Source: an uncultured Prevotellaceae bacterium | GTDB taxonomy: Bacteria; Bacteroidota; Bacteroidia; Bacteroidales; Muribaculaceae | Length of the DNA: 9,135 nucleotides | Reading direction: 5' to 3' | Assembly (NCBI GenBank): GCA_947254205.1 | Contig: CAMYCE010000091.1 | Span: 1-9,135, forward strand | Shown here: positions 1 to 6,417 of the stretch, piece after piece | How positions within the stretch are numbered: the first letter of the stretch is position 1 | Layout: each line of letters opens with the position of its first letter | Program-made: the position numbers and the translations under genes | The notes under the pieces: model-generated | What the model was told of the DNA's origin: nothing | The model's input: the letters and a program-made list of their open reading frames with translations, nothing else | Databases searched by the model: none

Positions 1-1012
1 CAGCCAACTCGTTTTTAGAGATGTGGCATCGCAACTGCTCAACTTGCAAGCCCAATCGCTCAAAGAAAGCAACGAGCAGCGCATTGGCGAAATTCTCAAC
101 CCCTTCAAAGACAATCTCGATAGCCTCAAAAAATCGATCGACTCCTATCGCACACAGCAAGTGAGCTACACGGCCGCCCTGCAACAGCAAATCAAAGACT
201 TGAGCGATGTGAACAAGCACATTGGCAAAGAAGCACAAGAGCTCAGCCAAGCCTTGCGTGGCAACAGCAAAACGCAAGGCGACTGGGGCGAACTCATGCT
301 CAAGCAAATTCTCGATGCTTCGGGGTTGCAAGAGGGCATCAACTACGTCACCCAGCCCTCGCGCAACGCCAATGGGAGCCTATATCAAAATGAGGAGGGC
401 AACCGCCTGCGCCCCGACGTGATTTTCAACCTGCCCGATCACAAACAGCTCATCATCGATGCCAAAGTGTCGCTCACGGCCTATGCCGACTACATGGCCG
501 CCGAGCACGAAGAAGAACGGCTAAAGGCTCTTGCACGGCACATCGCATCGGTGAAAAAACATGTTGACGAACTCGCTGGCAAGGAATATCAACGCCACAT
601 CAATGGCACTGCCGACTTTGTGATGATGTTTATTCCCAACGAGCCGGCCTATCTGTTGGCCATGAGCCACGACGAGAGCTTGTGGCAACATGCCTTCAAG
701 CGCCAAGTGGTGATTGTGAGCCCCACCCATCTCATCTCGGTCATTAAACTCATCGAGCAACTGTGGTCGAGAGACCTGCAAACCAAAAACGCCCTCAACA
801 TTGCCGATGAAGCAGGAAAAATGTATAACAAACTTGCCGACTTTGTGGGCGAACTGCAAAACATAGAAAAAGCTCTCGCCAATGCACAAAAAAGTTGTGA
901 AGGTGCATGGAAAAAACTGAGCACGGGCACGGGCAACCTCATGAAACGAGCCGAGAAAATCAAGGAGCTGGGGGCCAAAGCCACCAAACAACTACCCAAT
1001 AATCCTGCATGA
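1..1012 (+). CDS. rmuC: RmuC family protein (DNA recombination), 5' end missing
   Basis: The frame is open to the left edge, so the gene begins outside the window and any start near position 23 is only internal. About 336 codons are visible. RmuC proteins usually have an N-terminal membrane helix and a long coiled coil before the conserved domain; the helix is not visible here, but the first ~80 codons are Gln/Lys/Glu-rich and coiled-coil-like. The conserved RmuC domain follows: GDWGE at about 278-292 with ILDASGL after it, RPDVIFNLPD from about 410, IIDAKVS at about 446-472, then FVMMFIPNEPAYLLA and VIVSPTHL. The acidic and lysine residues of RPD...DAK fit the proposed PD-(D/E)XK nuclease-like fold. 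In E. coli, RmuC limits inversions at short inverted repeats; its biochemical activity is poorly defined. It ends with TGA at 1010-1012. No clear terminator follows. Confidence 0.93.
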   Translation, partial: SQLVFRDVASQLLNLQAQSLKESNEQRIGEILNPFKDNLDSLKKSIDSYRTQQVSYTAALQQQIKDLSDVNKHIGKEAQELSQALRGNSKTQGDWGELMLKQILDASGLQEGINYVTQPSRNANGSLYQNEEGNRLRPDVIFNLPDHKQLIIDAKVSLTAYADYMAAEHEEERLKALARHIASVKKHVDELAGKEYQRHINGTADFVMMFIPNEPAYLLAMSHDESLWQHAFKRQVVIVSPTHLISVIKLIEQLWSRDLQTKNALNIADEAGKMYNKLADFVGELQNIEKALANAQKSCEGAWKKLSTGTGNLMKRAEKIKELGAKATKQLPNNPA

Positions 1013-1234
1013 AATTGGCTCAAAAAATCAGGCGATGAAACCACCCCAAGAAGTGGCAAGCAAATGTTAATGTCCCTTCTCTTCACTCCAGCACAAAACA
1101 TGAGGCAAAAGCAATGAGAATTGGCGTTTTAACATTTTAAGTTAACAGAGCATTCCATTTAATATTCACACCCTTCATACGCAACCACAAACCGCTACAA
1201 AACAGATAATTGCAAAACGCGACAAACAATTAAA
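1013..1234. other. Intergenic stretch after rmuC with no recognised feature
   Basis: These 222 bases lie between the rmuC stop and the promoter of the next gene. I see no ORF with family resemblance, no tRNA and no convincing terminator; the best hairpin is a 4-bp CCAC/GTGG stem. With the promoter and leader that follow, the gap without a recognised gene runs to 1446. Confidence 0.6.
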
Positions 1235-1266
1235 TTTGCACAAGTCAAGATTTTTAACTACTTTTG
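1235..1266 (+). promoter_or_regulatory. Bacteroides-type promoter for the thioredoxin-like gene
   Basis: TTTG at 1235-1238 and TACTTTTG at 1259-1266 match the Bacteroidota -33 (TTTG) and -7 (TAnnTTTG) consensus exactly, with a 20-base spacer. Transcription should begin a few bases later, near 1270. That leaves a leader of about 175 bases before the ATG at 1447. Confidence 0.7.
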
Positions 1267-1269
1267 CAC

Positions 1270-1446
1270 CCGATTCAAGATTAAGGCTCATGCTCACATC
1301 ACTCCATGGGCCAATCATCGCCCCCTAATGACCAATTGGGGTTGAAAGGCGTGACAGAGGTCATCGCCCTGCCGAAAATCGGCAAAGATTATTTCACGAA
1401 GTGGCTTTCGGGCAATAATCTTTTTGTATCATGTAATGAAGAAAAT
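1270..1446 (+). promoter_or_regulatory. Structured 5' leader with terminator-like last hairpin
   Basis: Between the promoter and the ATG are four consecutive inverted repeats. (1) CCCC 1322-1325 with GGGG 1338-1341, plus AAT/ATT inside. (2) GGCG-TGAC 1348-1355 with GTCA-t-CGCC 1360-1368, loop AGAG. (3) TGCCGA 1370-1375 with TCGGCA 1379-1384, loop AAA. (4) GATTATT 1387-1393 with AATAATC 1414-1420, with CGAA/TTCG inside, followed at once by TTTTTG. GGGC at 1308-1311 could instead pair with GCCC at 1320-1323, which would compete with hairpin 1. The arrangement resembles an attenuator or riboswitch-type leader, but it matches no class I know. The alternative is chance hairpins, or coding sequence of an N-terminally longer protein. 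Confidence 0.35.
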
Positions 1447-1926
1447 ATGAAACATTCACAAAGTCTTATTGTGAGTTTTGCATTGTTTTTCCTTTTCATG
1501 GCATCGTCGGGAAGCTCTGGCAACCACAGCACCCAAACGGGAGCTTTAGCCCCCAACTTCACAGTGAGCAACGGCTCTCATGTAGCGTCGTTGCAAGATG
1601 CAAGAGGAAAATATGTTTTGATCACATTTTGGTCGTCGATCGACCCTCAATCGCGCATCATCAACATGCAACACGACCGCATCGCTCATCGCAATCCTCA
1701 CATTAAGCACTTGTCAATCAACTACGACAACAGCTACCAACTATTCAGGGAAATTTGCAAAGTCGACAAGCTCGACATCTCCACTCAGTTTTATGGCAAC
1801 AACGACAATGGCATTCACCTGCTTGCCACTTGGCAACGGCACAATGGCTATGACTCGTTTTTGGTCGATAGGCAAGGCCACATTGTAGCCCAAAACCCAT
1901 CACCCAAAATGCTGAGTCAAGTGTAG
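1447..1926 (+). CDS. Exported thioredoxin-fold protein lacking the CXXC cysteines
   Basis: The protein has 159 residues from the ATG at 1447. Residues 1-20 form a Sec-type signal peptide: a short basic start (MKH), then a hydrophobic core of L, I, V and F. No cysteine follows, so it is not a lipoprotein; it should be periplasmic or membrane-anchored. APNFTV (35-40), YVLITFW (56-62) and FLVDRQGHIVA (138-148) follow the TlpA/AhpC-TSA (redoxin) pattern. Where active relatives read FWASWCPPCR, this one reads FWSSIDPQSR (61-70), so both redox cysteines are replaced (D and S). The usual cis-proline position before FLVD also appears to be Asp. The only cysteine is C104. A disulfide reductase role is therefore unlikely; binding or scaffolding is my inference. 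The frame stays open upstream to an ATG at 1306, but that start would bury the signal peptide, so 1447 is preferred. Confidence 0.75.
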   Translation: MKHSQSLIVSFALFFLFMASSGSSGNHSTQTGALAPNFTVSNGSHVASLQDARGKYVLITFWSSIDPQSRIINMQHDRIAHRNPHIKHLSINYDNSYQLFREICKVDKLDISTQFYGNNDNGIHLLATWQRHNGYDSFLVDRQGHIVAQNPSPKMLSQV

Positions 1927-1961
1927 CACATCTTCCCCCTCCCAATGCAGTGCAAAAAGAG

Positions 1962-2005
1962 TGAGCCACCCAACCTGTCACAACAAGTTGGGTGGCTCAT
2001 CTTTT
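1962..2005. terminator. Bidirectional intrinsic terminator between convergent genes
   Basis: A perfect 13-bp stem pairs TGAGCCACCCAAC (1962-1974) with GTTGGGTGGCTCA (1987-1999) around a 12-base loop. It is followed on the plus strand by TCTTTTG and on the minus strand by CTCTTTTTG. It should end the thioredoxin-like transcript and back up termination of the M23 transcript from the other side. Confidence 0.8.
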
Positions 2006-2041
2006 GCTCATCACGCATCAACCTCTCTAAAACCTCTGCTT

Positions 2042-2091
2042 GGAAAAAGCACACTCTCTTGGTTTTTTGGGGAGTCAACCAAGAGAGTGTG
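2042..2091 (-). terminator. Intrinsic terminator of the M23 peptidase gene
   Basis: A perfect 15-bp stem pairs CACACTCTCTTGGTT (2050-2064) with AACCAAGAGAGTGTG (2077-2091) around a 12-base loop. Read on the minus strand, the stem runs into GCTTTTTCC, a U-tract. There is no T-run on the plus-strand side, so it serves minus-strand transcription, 49 bases past the M23 stop. Confidence 0.8.
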
Positions 2092-2108
2092 ATGTGATGA
2101 TGAAATGT

Positions 2109-2124
2109 GATATATATATATATC
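2109..2124. repeat. AT dinucleotide run forming a 16-bp palindrome
   Basis: The alternating T/A run GATATATATATATATC is self-complementary and sits between the M23 stop codon and its terminator. It is most simply a short microsatellite; no function is evident. Confidence 0.6.
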
Positions 2125-2139
2125 GACAACGAGTTGCAC

Positions 2140-2904
2140 TTAGTGGCGATTGCTATAGCTACGTGCCTCGGTATAGGTGTCTTTTGAGAATGTGTAGAAG
2201 TCGGTGTGGGTAGTGTAGTTTTGGAAGTCAAAAATGGCTTCGGGGTTGATGGCATAGCCCATGAAACGGGTTTCGAAGTGCAGGTGTGGACCCGTGCTAC
2301 GCCCTGTGTTTCCACTCAAGGCGATGGGCGTGCCAGCTTTCACATATTGGTTGGGTTTAACCAAGAAACGCGACAAGTGGCCATAAACCGTTTCGAGGCC
2401 ATTTTCATGACGCACAATCACATAAAAGCCATAGCCACCGCGCTCATACTTGGTGAGGCGCACACGCCCACTAAAGGTTGCGCGCACTGTGTCGCCAATA
2501 GCTGCACGCATGTCGACGCCCTTGTGGCTGCGCTTGAAGCGAGGACGATAGCCATAGCGCGAGGTCAGCACACGGCCCTTGATGGGCATGCAATAGTGAC
2601 GCACATCGATGCGCTTGGAGCTGGGCACTTGCATGCCTTTATAGGGGTTTACCAGCCCACTATTCCACCCCTCGGTGTAGATGTCGGGTTCGGGTTCCAC
2701 TTCTTCATAAAGATCTTGAGCATATTTTTGAGCTTCTTCAAGACGAATGCGCTCCTTGATGCGAGTTTGCTTGGCAAGCATGTCGGAATGGGCTTTGCGA
2801 TAGCTCGACACCGACTGCAGGCTTTGTGCTGTTGCTGTAATTGAAAAAGATGTGGCGGCAATCAATGTTGCACACACAAGGTTTTTGATTTTGTTAAAAC
2901 TCAT
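2140..2904 (-). CDS. Secreted M23-family (LytM/peptidase_M23) metallopeptidase
   Basis: The start at 2904 gives 254 residues beginning MSFNKIKNL, with a Sec signal peptide (hydrophobic to about residue 25, ending near TATAQS). An ATG 36 bases upstream would add a polar stretch before the signal, so it is disfavoured. A charged helical linker (about 28-70) leads to the C-terminal M23 domain. The zinc-binding set is complete: HKGVD at 127-131, GHLS at 175-178 and HLH at 207-209. The motif GNTGRSTGPHLHFE is typical of active enzymes. Such proteins cut peptidoglycan peptide cross-links in the periplasm during growth or division; the exact bond is not shown by sequence. It has its own promoter (3122-3152) and strong terminators, so it is probably monocistronic. 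Its leader of about 210 bases holds an 18-bp tandem repeat. Confidence 0.92.
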   Translation of the reverse strand: MSFNKIKNLVCATLIAATSFSITATAQSLQSVSSYRKAHSDMLAKQTRIKERIRLEEAQKYAQDLYEEVEPEPDIYTEGWNSGLVNPYKGMQVPSSKRIDVRHYCMPIKGRVLTSRYGYRPRFKRSHKGVDMRAAIGDTVRATFSGRVRLTKYERGGYGFYVIVRHENGLETVYGHLSRFLVKPNQYVKAGTPIALSGNTGRSTGPHLHFETRFMGYAINPEAIFDFQNYTTHTDFYTFSKDTYTEARSYSNRH

Positions 2905-2948
2905 TGAGTATTCTATAATTTTTTGGCATTTCAACCCCAAAATTCCAT

Positions 2949-2984
2949 TTCTTCACATGAGCCAACTTCTTCACATGAGCCAAC
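2949..2984. repeat. Perfect 18-bp tandem repeat (two copies) upstream of the M23 gene
   Basis: The unit TTCTTCACATGAGCCAAC occurs at 2949-2966 and again, immediately adjacent and without mismatch, at 2967-2984. The repeats lie 45-80 bases before the M23 start and downstream of its best promoter. They could be a binding site, an RNA element or a recent slippage duplication; sequence alone does not decide. Confidence 0.85.
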
Positions 2985-3121
2985 CTCAAAGGTTATTTTT
3001 TTCTCTACATGTTGCAATCGCTACAATCCAAGAAGAAGAAAAAAAACGTCATGCCGGTCAAAATTCAGCTAATGCTTCGTTTTTAGGGTTTAAATGCTTG
3101 TTATTTTCGCTTTTAGACACC

Positions 3122-3152
3122 CAAAAGTAATTATTTATTTCTTTTCACCAAA
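3122..3152 (-). promoter_or_regulatory. Bacteroides-type promoter for the M23 peptidase gene
   Basis: On the minus strand TTTG (3152-3149) and TACTTTTG (3129-3122) are separated by 19 bases, an exact match to the Bacteroidota consensus. The start point would be near 3118, giving a leader of about 210 bases. A weaker match (TAACCTTTG, 2995-2987) lies nearer the gene and might give a leader of under 85 bases. The rest of 2905-3304 is A/T-rich with no recognisable gene. Confidence 0.6.
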
Positions 3153-3269
3153 AAATGAATATGTAAAAAGTGTAAAAATTTGTCATTTTTCCCATAATTA
3201 CACACACAACACACTAACTCTAAACATGTTACACAAATCTAAAACTTTCTAAACAAAAAAGCTCAGAAA

Positions 3270-3310
3270 TGCAAACAAAAGCTAATTTGTGGCACATCAA
3301 CACATTAGCT
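3270..3310 (-). terminator. Probable intrinsic terminator of recG
   Basis: Read on the minus strand, AGCTAA (overlapping the recG stop codon) pairs with TTAGCT, and TGTG pairs with CACA inside, with a 2-base bulge and a 9-base loop. A T-rich tail (TTTTGTTTG) follows. The stem is mostly A/U, so it is less certain than the other terminators in the window. Confidence 0.45.
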
Positions 3311-5401
3311 AATGAGTCCCCAATTGATAACTCGGTTAAACAACAGCTGCAAGTGGCTATCGAGCACATGTCCTTGAGGAGATGACAAAACTGGGTCGTG
3401 TTGCAACACTTCGAGAGCATCGGCACGCGCCATCTCAACGATGGGACCATCGCTGGCAAGGTTGGATATTTTCAAGTTGAAGGCAATGCCACTTTGCTGG
3501 GTGCCTTCCATGTCGCCGGGCCCTCGCAACTTCATGTCTTCTTCGGCTACAACAAAGCCATCGCTGGTGCGAGTCATCACCTCGAGGCGATGGCGTGTTT
3601 CTTTGGTGAGTTGATATTTCGACATGAGAATGCAATAGCTTTGCTCGGCACCTCGCCCCACCCTGCCACGCAACTGGTGCAACTGCGAGAGCCCAAAACG
3701 CTCGGCATTTTCAATGATCATCACGCTGGCATTGGGCACATTCACCCCCACTTCAATCACAGTAGTTGCCACAAGAATTTGGGCTTCGCCACTGGCAAAG
3801 AGTTGCATTTGGTGGTCTTTCTCGGCAGGCTTCATGCGCCCGTGCACATAGCTCACCCGATAGTGAGGAAAGGTGCTCTTCACAATCCCATATCCCTCTT
3901 CAAGAGCCAAGAGGTCGAGTTTCTCGTTTTCTTCGATGAGTGGATACACAATATAAACCTGCCTGCCTTGTCGCAACTCGGTGCCCACAAAATGGTAGAC
4001 TTGGGCACGGTCTTTTTCATATCGCAACCGAGTGGTGACGGGCTTGCGCCCGGGGGGTAACTCATCGATAACCGACACATCGAGGTCGCCATAGACGGTC
4101 ATGCTCAATGTGCGCGGAATGGGGGTGGCAGTCATGACCAGCACATGAGGGGGCATTGTGTTTTTCTTCCACAAGCGTGCACGCTGTGCCACGCCAAAGC
4201 GGTGTTGCTCGTCGATCACGGCAAGCCCAAGATTGTGGAATTGCACCGCATCTTCGAGCAGGGCATGGGTGCCCACCAAAATTTGCAACTCGCCACTGCG
4301 CAATTGCTCATGTAGCACATCGCGCTCGCGCTTGCGAGTTGAGCCCGTGAGCAAAGCCACCTTCACCCCTATGCCGGCTGCCATGGCACTAAACGACTCA
4401 TAGTGCTGGGTGGCCAAAATCTCGGTAGGTGCCATGATGCAAGCCTGATAGCCATTGTCGAGGGCAATGAGCATGGTGAGAAACGACACCACGGTTTTGC
4501 CACTGCCCACATCGCCTTGCAACAAGCGATTCATTTGCTTACCCGAACCCAGCGATGCCCTAATTTCCTTAATCACACGCTTTTGTGCTCCAGTGAGTGG
4601 AAAAGCCAAGTGATTTTTATAGAACTCGTTGAAATAGTTGCCCACACGCGAGAACACCAATCCGGGCAGGGAGGCATTGCGCCCTTTTATGTTTTTGATA
4701 ATGTGCAATTCCAAGAAAAACAGCTCTTCATATTTGAGCCTGAACTGCGCTCGTTGCAAGTTCTCAACATCTACTGGCTGGTGAATATTGAGCAAAGCCT
4801 CGCGCAACCCCATCAAGCCACGCCGAGCAATCAAGTGGGTTGGCAATGGGTCGGCAACGCCTTGCACTGCCGGTGAGGCAAGCAATGAGGCAACGAGCCG
4901 TTGCATGGTGCGCGACGAGAAGCCATGATTGCGCAATTTCTCGGTAAGGTTATAAATGCCCACAAGCCCTGCTGGGGTTTCTTGTGGCTTGTAGACATCG
5001 ATTTCGGGGTGCACCATGCCGAAGGTGCCCTTGTAGAGCTTGGGTTGGCCAAACAAGAGATACTCTACCCCCGTTTTATAGGTTGAGCGAATGCTCTTGA
5101 TGCGATTGAACCACACCACCTCGATGGTGCCACTGCCGTCGGTAAACAAAGCCTGCAATCGCTGTCGCCGTCCCTCGCCATGCACGGTGAAGGTGACAAA
5201 TCGTCCCTTGAGTTGCACACCGGGCATGTCGCCAGCAAGCTGACTGATGCGATAGATTGTGCTTCGGTCGATGTAGCGAAAGGGGAAGTTGTAGAGCATG
5301 TCGTAGTAGCTGCCAATGTTCAATTCACTGGCGAGCAACTGAGCACGCACCGGGCCCACTCCTTGCAGATATTTTATGTCTTGACGAGAGAGAGAGTTCA
5401 T
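3305..5401 (-). CDS. recG: ATP-dependent DNA helicase RecG
   Basis: The 698-residue product is full length for RecG (about 690). It unwinds and regresses stalled replication forks and Holliday junctions in the cytoplasm. The N-terminal wedge/OB domain includes GVGPVRAQLL (14-23) and a conserved FPFRYIDR (39-46). The helicase motifs are intact: Walker A GDVGSGKT (296-303), APTEILA (324-330), DEQH box (397-400), TATPIPRT (424-431), VATTVIEVGVNVPNA (544-558) and LRGRVGRG (577-584). The C-terminal RecG-type segment contains GDMEGTQQSG. The start ATG overlaps the ispD stop as ATGA, so the two are almost certainly cotranscribed and translationally coupled. No residue expected for activity looks missing. 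Confidence 0.98.
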   Translation of the reverse strand: MNSLSRQDIKYLQGVGPVRAQLLASELNIGSYYDMLYNFPFRYIDRSTIYRISQLAGDMPGVQLKGRFVTFTVHGEGRRQRLQALFTDGSGTIEVVWFNRIKSIRSTYKTGVEYLLFGQPKLYKGTFGMVHPEIDVYKPQETPAGLVGIYNLTEKLRNHGFSSRTMQRLVASLLASPAVQGVADPLPTHLIARRGLMGLREALLNIHQPVDVENLQRAQFRLKYEELFFLELHIIKNIKGRNASLPGLVFSRVGNYFNEFYKNHLAFPLTGAQKRVIKEIRASLGSGKQMNRLLQGDVGSGKTVVSFLTMLIALDNGYQACIMAPTEILATQHYESFSAMAAGIGVKVALLTGSTRKRERDVLHEQLRSGELQILVGTHALLEDAVQFHNLGLAVIDEQHRFGVAQRARLWKKNTMPPHVLVMTATPIPRTLSMTVYGDLDVSVIDELPPGRKPVTTRLRYEKDRAQVYHFVGTELRQGRQVYIVYPLIEENEKLDLLALEEGYGIVKSTFPHYRVSYVHGRMKPAEKDHQMQLFASGEAQILVATTVIEVGVNVPNASVMIIENAERFGLSQLHQLRGRVGRGAEQSYCILMSKYQLTKETRHRLEVMTRTSDGFVVAEEDMKLRGPGDMEGTQQSGIAFNLKISNLASDGPIVEMARADALEVLQHDPVLSSPQGHVLDSHLQLLFNRVINWGLIS

Positions 5402-6075
5402 GAGCGATTTTTCAAAATCAATTTGGCCAAAACCAAGTCGTGAGGGTGAGTAATCTTGATGTTTGACGTTTCACCCTCAACAAGAGCAATAGTGCCACCA
5501 GCTTTTTCAAAAACCGAGGCGTCATCGGTGAAGTCGGGCTGATAGGGCAACTCATAGGCATGCTTGAGTGCAGTGGCATCAAAGACTTGGGGAGTTTGCA
5601 CAGCTCGCAACAAGTTGCGTGCCAATGCCACCGAGTGCCCGCCACCATCAAGGCGACGCACCGAGTCGGTGAGCAAAGTGGCAGGAATGGCCGAACCACT
5701 GGCCGTGGCCTGCACAAAGAGCCTATCGACAAGCTCCTGTGACACCAAGGGGCGCACTCCATCGTGCACTGCCACCATGTCGCCATGGGCAAAACGAAGC
5801 GAGCATAGTGCATTTTTCACGCTTTCATAACGGCTACTGCCACCTGCCACCACCTCATGGGGCACATGAAAATCGTGGACGAGGCACAAGTCGCGCCAAA
5901 GCTCGATTTGCGACTGTGGCAACACCAGCGTGATGTGGCAATTATCAATGCCTGCAAACACGTCGAGCGTGTGCATGAGCACAGGACGACCTGCCAGCAG
6001 TTGAAATTGCTTGGGCAAAGCTCCACCAAAACGTGTGCCACTGCCACCTGCCACTATAATTGCATATTGCTTCAT
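5398..6075 (-). CDS. ispD: 2-C-methyl-D-erythritol 4-phosphate cytidylyltransferase
   Basis: IspD joins CTP to 2-C-methyl-D-erythritol 4-phosphate, the third step of the MEP route to isoprenoid precursors. The start at 6075 gives 225 residues, close to the usual 225-240. An in-frame ATG at 6192 would add 39 residues of phenylalanine-rich sequence before the conserved N-terminus and overlaps a terminator hairpin, so it is rejected. Visible motifs are the nucleotide-binding loop GGSGTRFG (10-17) with LPKQF (20-24), GGSSRYESV (78-86), HDGVRP (104-109), QTPQVF (160-165), TDDASVFE (183-190) and NIKIT (205-209). A promoter with TATATTTG ends about 28 bases before the ATG. Its stop overlaps the recG start. 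Confidence 0.97.
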   Translation of the reverse strand: MKQYAIIVAGGSGTRFGGALPKQFQLLAGRPVLMHTLDVFAGIDNCHITLVLPQSQIELWRDLCLVHDFHVPHEVVAGGSSRYESVKNALCSLRFAHGDMVAVHDGVRPLVSQELVDRLFVQATASGSAIPATLLTDSVRRLDGGGHSVALARNLLRAVQTPQVFDATALKHAYELPYQPDFTDDASVFEKAGGTIALVEGETSNIKITHPHDLVLAKLILKNRS

Positions 6076-6103
6076 TGCATTTTTTGAATTTACAATACTA
6101 CCA

Positions 6104-6135
6104 CAAATATAGCCAAATAATGGCAGAGAAAAAAA
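6104..6135 (-). promoter_or_regulatory. Promoter for ispD-recG
   Basis: On the minus strand TATATTTG (6111-6104) matches TAnnTTTG exactly. Twenty bases upstream is TTTT (6135-6132), three of four matches to TTTG. Transcription would begin near 6100, giving a leader of about 25 bases before ispD. Confidence 0.55.
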
Positions 6136-6146
6136 CGGGGTAAAGA

Positions 6147-6239
6147 AAAATAAAAAGCAATTCCTCGTTAAGAATTGCTTTTTAGGTCTCAAAATAGGTA
6201 TGAATCTTTAAAGGTAAAAAGATTGTTTTTAGGTTTGCA
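6147..6239 (-). ncRNA. Possible small RNA between the lpxH-like gene and ispD
   Basis: A complete promoter (6275-6243) points into about 90 bases that end in a strong intrinsic terminator (6184-6151, then T-rich). There is no ATG and no plausible ORF in the interval. The predicted transcript has an A/U stem (AATCTTT/AAAGATT, 6224-6218 with 6209-6203) and then the terminator stem. ACCT occurs four times in it, twice as ACCTAAAAA (6234-6226 and 6187-6179). It matches no RNA family I recognise. The alternative is an attenuated leader for ispD-recG. Confidence 0.35.
6151..6184. terminator. Intrinsic terminator upstream of ispD
   Basis: A 13-bp stem pairs TAAAAAGCAATTC (6151-6163) with GAATTGCTTTTTA (6172-6184) around an 8-base loop. 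The A/T tracts at the stem base give a U-tract on either strand; on the minus strand it continues TTTTTATTTTTC. It separates upstream transcription from the ispD promoter. Confidence 0.75.
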
Positions 6240-6242
6240 CCG

Positions 6243-6275
6243 CAAAGATAATAGCATGTTGTAAAAAAATGCAAA
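6243..6275 (-). promoter_or_regulatory. Promoter for the putative small RNA
   Basis: On the minus strand TTTG (6275-6272) and TATCTTTG (6250-6243) are exact consensus matches with a 21-base spacer. The -33 element overlaps the T-tail of the preceding terminator. No gene starts directly downstream; the next thing met is the hairpin at 6184-6151. Confidence 0.6.
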
Positions 6276-6303
6276 TAAAAAAACATGTTATAAAGCATGT
6301 TTT
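6276..6303 (-). terminator. Intrinsic terminator of the lpxH-like operon
   Basis: Read on the minus strand, AAAACATG (6303-6296) pairs with CATGTTTT (6287-6280) around an 8-base loop and runs into further T residues (TTTATTTG). It lies about 115 bases past the lpxH-like stop; the stretch 6304-6417 between them shows no gene. Confidence 0.6.
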
Positions 6304-6417
6304 GCGTTTTTCGTTCTCACCACCAGCCACACAGGAGCATTCATAACCCATTATTATGAGCTCAATTACAGCGTAAAATCAAGCCAACTAAACGCGATGG
6401 TTAAATTTTGTTTAATC

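Noticed and set aside
1306..1446. In-frame upstream extension of the thioredoxin-like protein by 47 codons from an ATG at 1306
   Set aside because: It would place the signal peptide internally. The region carries stacked hairpins and no recognisable domain, and 47 open codons can occur by chance.
2206..2844. Open frames on the plus strand opposite the M23 gene, and similar ones opposite recG (3398-4060, 4403-4876)
   Set aside because: They are antisense shadows of well-supported genes with clear motifs on the minus strand.
3006..3053. Minus-strand mini-ORF in the M23 leader with five consecutive Phe codons, like an amino-acid attenuator peptide
   Set aside because: The Phe run is simply the reading of a T-rich tract. 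The downstream gene has no link to phenylalanine, and no terminator/antiterminator pair was seen next to it.
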